A stretch of 58,483 nt of DNA from positions 52,685 through 111,167 of the forward strand of contig JAHBMJ010001527.1 of assembly GCA_018398765.1 (NCBI GenBank), read 5' to 3'. The notes beneath the pieces are model-generated. The model did no database searches. It was not told the DNA's origin and saw nothing but the letters and a program-made list of their open reading frames with translations. This document shows, in pieces, positions 55,125 through 58,483 of this stretch (position 1 is the stretch's first letter; every line of letters starts with the position of its first letter). Origin of the DNA: Chromera velia. Lineage: Eukaryota > Sar > Chromeraceae. Both the position numbers and the translations under genes were made by a program.

Positions 55125-58100
55125 GGAAACGTAGAAAGAGTTTTCTGCTTCGAGCAGAAACTACGAGACGGGTGCTGTGAAGGATGGGTTCAAGCAAAAC
55201 TGTTTCTCAGCGAAAATTTTTTGAAAAACTCTATAGCGAGATGTCATCTCAAGCTCTAACTGTATGATCTTCAAACAGCGGTTTTCTTCAGCGGTTTCTA
55301 TGAATATATAGGAGTTAGTGATCACCCCCTTTGCGCTGACGCTCTAAGGATTCGATCAGCAGAAGCGCAAACGACAAGAACGAAAGCACGCGGGAAAAAC
55401 GAATGAAAGCTCATTTACAAAGAGAGGAAAAAAACGGAATGTAAGTCAAAAGAAACGTTATAAAAGAGATGAAACGATCAATCTTCAAATGGATGGCCTG
55501 AAACCAAGTAAGAGCAAGCAGACCAGAAATCAGATAGAATCAGATTAGGCATGTCCAATGACCGTGTGACCAATCTTGACCAGTGACCGATGACCAAAGA
55601 TACAGAGACAAAAAGAGACCGAACGACCGTGCATGCACTCAATTGCAAACTGAGTCTCATGCAACCAAAGAACCGATAACCGGAAAGCGAGTCTCTCCTT
55701 TCACAGATGGGAGGAGAGTAACAACAGAAACAGACCAGAGAACAGACTGATCTTCAAATCGGAGCCACACCCCCGATCTAGCAGATCTACTCCTTTGAGG
55801 TACCGTAGTCATCCGTGAAGGTAATCTTCTTTTCGTTCTTCACCTCGGTAGGGGGAGTAGAAGAAGAACCTGCGCGATGATCTTCGAGTGCGTCTGCGCT
55901 TTTGGTGCATCTGCACACGCGTGTAAAATGGTCACCCTTTCCACATGAGTTGCACTGCTTACCTCACGCAGGGCAGCGGTGCGAAGCCTAAGCTTCGAGA
56001 CGGAATCCACAGTTGTAACACGTCCTCTCTCCTTGTTCAACTCTGTCAGCTGGGAACTTGTTCGGCTTGGTGGTGGATTTCATGGAGAGGCCGGCTATGG
56101 AAGAGAAGTCAGAAGTGTTGCCGATGACGGTGGGGTTCTTGGTCTTGCCTGAGACAGCCTCCACTCGGAAGAGACTCTTCATCGCATCCTGCAGGGCTGC
56201 CCAGGTGTCGCGGTCACCCATCAGGATGGCGACCTTCTCCTTCTTCTGGTCAGTGAGGGCGTTCATCAGGTAGACGGACTTGTCGGAGTCCGACATGGTC
56301 TGGCCAGCGGGAAAGGTGGCCTCGTACGCTGCCACAGCAGCAAAGAAGCGGTCAAAGAAGATCTTTGAGTCCTCGTCGTGTCGCTGTCGGATGTTGTGGA
56401 TGACCCGCAAGGCATCGACTCTCTGCTTCTTGATATCATCAAGGTACAAGGCCTCCAAGTCCGTGAGAATCTCATCGAGGGCGTTCTGGTTTGCCGTCCA
56501 GTCGGGGACGACCCGCTCAACTCGCTGCATGAACACAAGGTCAATGTTCTCCTCCCCCTTTGCTGCACCTGCAGTTACGTCGAACGCTGACTGTATATAC
56601 ATTTTCTTCAGGTCATCTTCTGTAGTAGTTGCTTAAAGAAGAAGGACTGCTCTGCCGAAACTTCCTTTCCACTTCTTAAAGTGCACAACACCGAAGGCTT
56701 TCAAAAGGGGAACTGAAATTGAAGAGACAGTTGCCATCTTTCCAATCAGTCTGACACACTGATATAAGACAATGAGGATGGTCGAGATGGACCAACGAAG
56801 AAGTATAGGAATCAAAAGCAAAGAGCTAGTCCTTAGCAGACAGACTAGAAACAGAAAGCCAAAAGATGATGCTGTGACCTGATGACCTGATGTCCGAAGT
56901 CTATACACATACACAGAAGTCTGTCAATCGAAAGGACTAACCTGAGTAGTACCATAAAGAGGCTCAATCGATCGAGGCAGGATGGAATCAATACGCAGAG
57001 TGAAAGTCGATCGATCAATCTTGACAGTCGATCGACTAATCGGCTTACCATGCATTGATGGGCCCTTTGAGAAATGCACATCTACCACTTCTTAATTAAA
57101 TCGCTCTTTTCCTTTTTGTTGACGTACAAGTGTTATCCAGGCACTCATTACAATGCATGAAGTTGATCGCCAACAACACATGTACAACAGTTGCACAACA
57201 GATCAAACGGTACGCGTAGATGGATCGATCGGTCCTCACGGCGACGCATGCACGCGCGCGGACTGATGGCGTCGCATGCATGCCACATCTCCAAATTAAA
57301 CCTTCACGAGAATAATGTATGGACTCACATGCACTGACCAGAGACCAGAACAAATCAGATGAGAATATGTACCGCGCATGCAAGGTGACAATGATTAGCG
57401 GCGCACAACTGCATAAGGGTTAGCCCTATACTTTTGTCTCCACACAATCTCACTGCTGCTTATGTAACCAGGACGTTCGTTCTAACATTAGTTTCTATCA
57501 CTTAGATGCAAACACGATTTTAAAATAAGTAAATTGAACTTTTAAAAAAAAACCGGGGAACCACTACGTAAGATCTGTATAGGAAATGAATAGAACTTTG
57601 ATGGTAAATGAATGGGAATCCATATGCTGCAGGAAGCACACACCTAGGGAAGTACAGCTCCAGAGATATTCTGTTATTTTGATTGAGATCCACCGATTTA
57701 GCGGCTTTACATGAGTTGACTTTCTAGCATTTCTTGCATCGCTTTAAGCATCGCTCCGCTTCGAAGTACGTTCTTCTGCATAATCACTGAAAGCCCGAGA
57801 ATCAAGCACGCTGCACGCTGTTGTAACACCACGGCACTGTCGAAGACTAAGGCGAAGACAGTCACCTCGGTCTGCACTTTCACATGAACGAGGGGGCGAG
57901 ACAGAGCGAGAAAACCAATAAGTTCTCCCTCTCTTGCTCACCCACACGCTCCTGAACTACCAAGAGAGACATGCAGGCAGGCGAACACACCCACGTTCCG
58001 TACGATTCACATCTCGATCAGTCATCAAACAGTCGGGGAAACACACGGGAGGGAGACTACAGGCCCGTTTCGATCCACACCGACGGCCTTCCAACAAAGA

Positions 58101-58483
58101 AACACGCAGGCACGGATGAATACACGTACTACGCATCGTCCCACGAATCGACAGAAAAAAAAAAAACTTTGAAACAGAACCGACGTGGACTAAAAAGACG
58201 TCACTACGAAAGTTGGCGAGGAAAAGTCCATGCATGCAGCAAACAAACAAACACCGTTTAATTCGCGAAGAAGTGTTCTTACTTTTCCTTCCACCCGCTT
58301 TCCTCCTTCCTCGCAATCCCTTGATTTCAAACCGTCCCTCTGTTGCCTTGACGCATTTCCTCTCACTGTGCGTTTTATTTGATTTGACTGCATGTGTGAA
58401 AACGGAAAGAACCTCTTTGAGCGCTTTTCGTTTCTTTTGCCTGCACCTTCGAACAAAGCTTTTAACTTGCACGGACACTCTTG
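55125..58483. repeat. Direct repeat copy 2, split by an insertion
   Basis: Bases 55125-55318 match 51213-51409, and 57488-58483 match 51406-52396. The intervening 2.17 kb is absent from copy 1. The match continues to the last base of the window. Confidence 0.9.
55319..57487 (-). mobile_element. 2.17-kb retroelement-like insertion with a Gag-like fragment
   Basis: The insertion is defined by comparison with repeat copy 1, which lacks it. It begins TGATCACC, ends TCTAACA (TG...CA), and is flanked by TTAG on both sides (55315-55318 and 57488-57491), an apparent 4-bp target duplication. On the minus strand, about 56602-55810 encodes a Gag-like helical protein and a CCHC zinc knuckle, CNSCGKGDHFTRVC (about 55955-55914). 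This is typical of copia-type or related LTR retrotransposons. I see no polymerase and no clear pair of long terminal repeats, so it is an incomplete fossil or a non-autonomous derivative. Confidence 0.7.

Noticed and set aside
51213-58483. The flanking direct repeats taken as LTRs of one giant element containing the LHC gene
   Set aside because: The repeat does not begin and end with TG...CA at matching edges, no retroelement core lies between the copies, and the sequence between them includes a normal host gene. Tandem duplication is simpler.

Overview
The window is nuclear DNA of a photosynthetic eukaryote whose plastid is probably a complex one of red-algal ancestry. Genes are split by many GT-AG introns, and a fucoxanthin/chlorophyll a/c-type light-harvesting protein begins with an ER-type signal peptide ending in A-F. 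A PrxQ peroxiredoxin appears to have an upstream hydrophobic leader exon. Long microsatellites, homopurine/homopyrimidine tracts and nested transposable elements fill the rest. A chromerid such as Chromera fits this picture, but the species is inferred, not proven.

Layout. 1-4.6 kb: a J-domain-like ORF (913-1308) and an 862-bp terminal-inverted-repeat (TIR) element (3521-4382). 4.7-8.8 kb: a six-exon minus-strand gene of unknown function. 10.8-16.7 kb: a long plus-strand multi-exon EF-hand gene. 17-26 kb: gene-poor DNA with a tRNA-like sequence, clusters of GAATAGT palindromes, an eight-copy array of about 146 bp, and long pyrimidine tracts. 26.4-26.6 kb: the first exons of a gene with a PARP-type zinc finger. 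27.3-37.3 kb: a LINE tail remnant, a 7.1-kb LTR element with no recognisable coding core, and a 2.3-kb TIR element with a perfect 5-bp target duplication. 38.5-42.4 kb: a divergent pair, PrxQ (minus) and ribosomal protein L27a/uL15 (plus). 44.2-49.3 kb: a TIR element interrupted by a broken Ty3/gypsy chromovirus relic. 49.9-58.5 kb: a hypothetical exon with a minisatellite, the LHC gene, and two copies of a repeat of at least 1.18 kb flanking the LHC gene. The second repeat copy is itself interrupted by a 2.17-kb gag-bearing insertion.

The well-supported genes are PrxQ, uL15 and LHC. Their exon phases agree and they align with their families almost without gaps. LHC (light capture) and PrxQ (peroxide removal, probably plastidic if the leader is real) fit plastid function, and uL15 is cytosolic translation. 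The observations most worth following are: frequent splice donors with C at +3 (GTCNGT), two of them fixed by protein homology; short GC-rich islands a few hundred bases upstream of start codons, including one between the divergent PrxQ/uL15 pair; a direct repeat around the LHC gene that predicts another LHC copy just beyond the window; and a PrxQ whose second cysteine is shifted by one residue.
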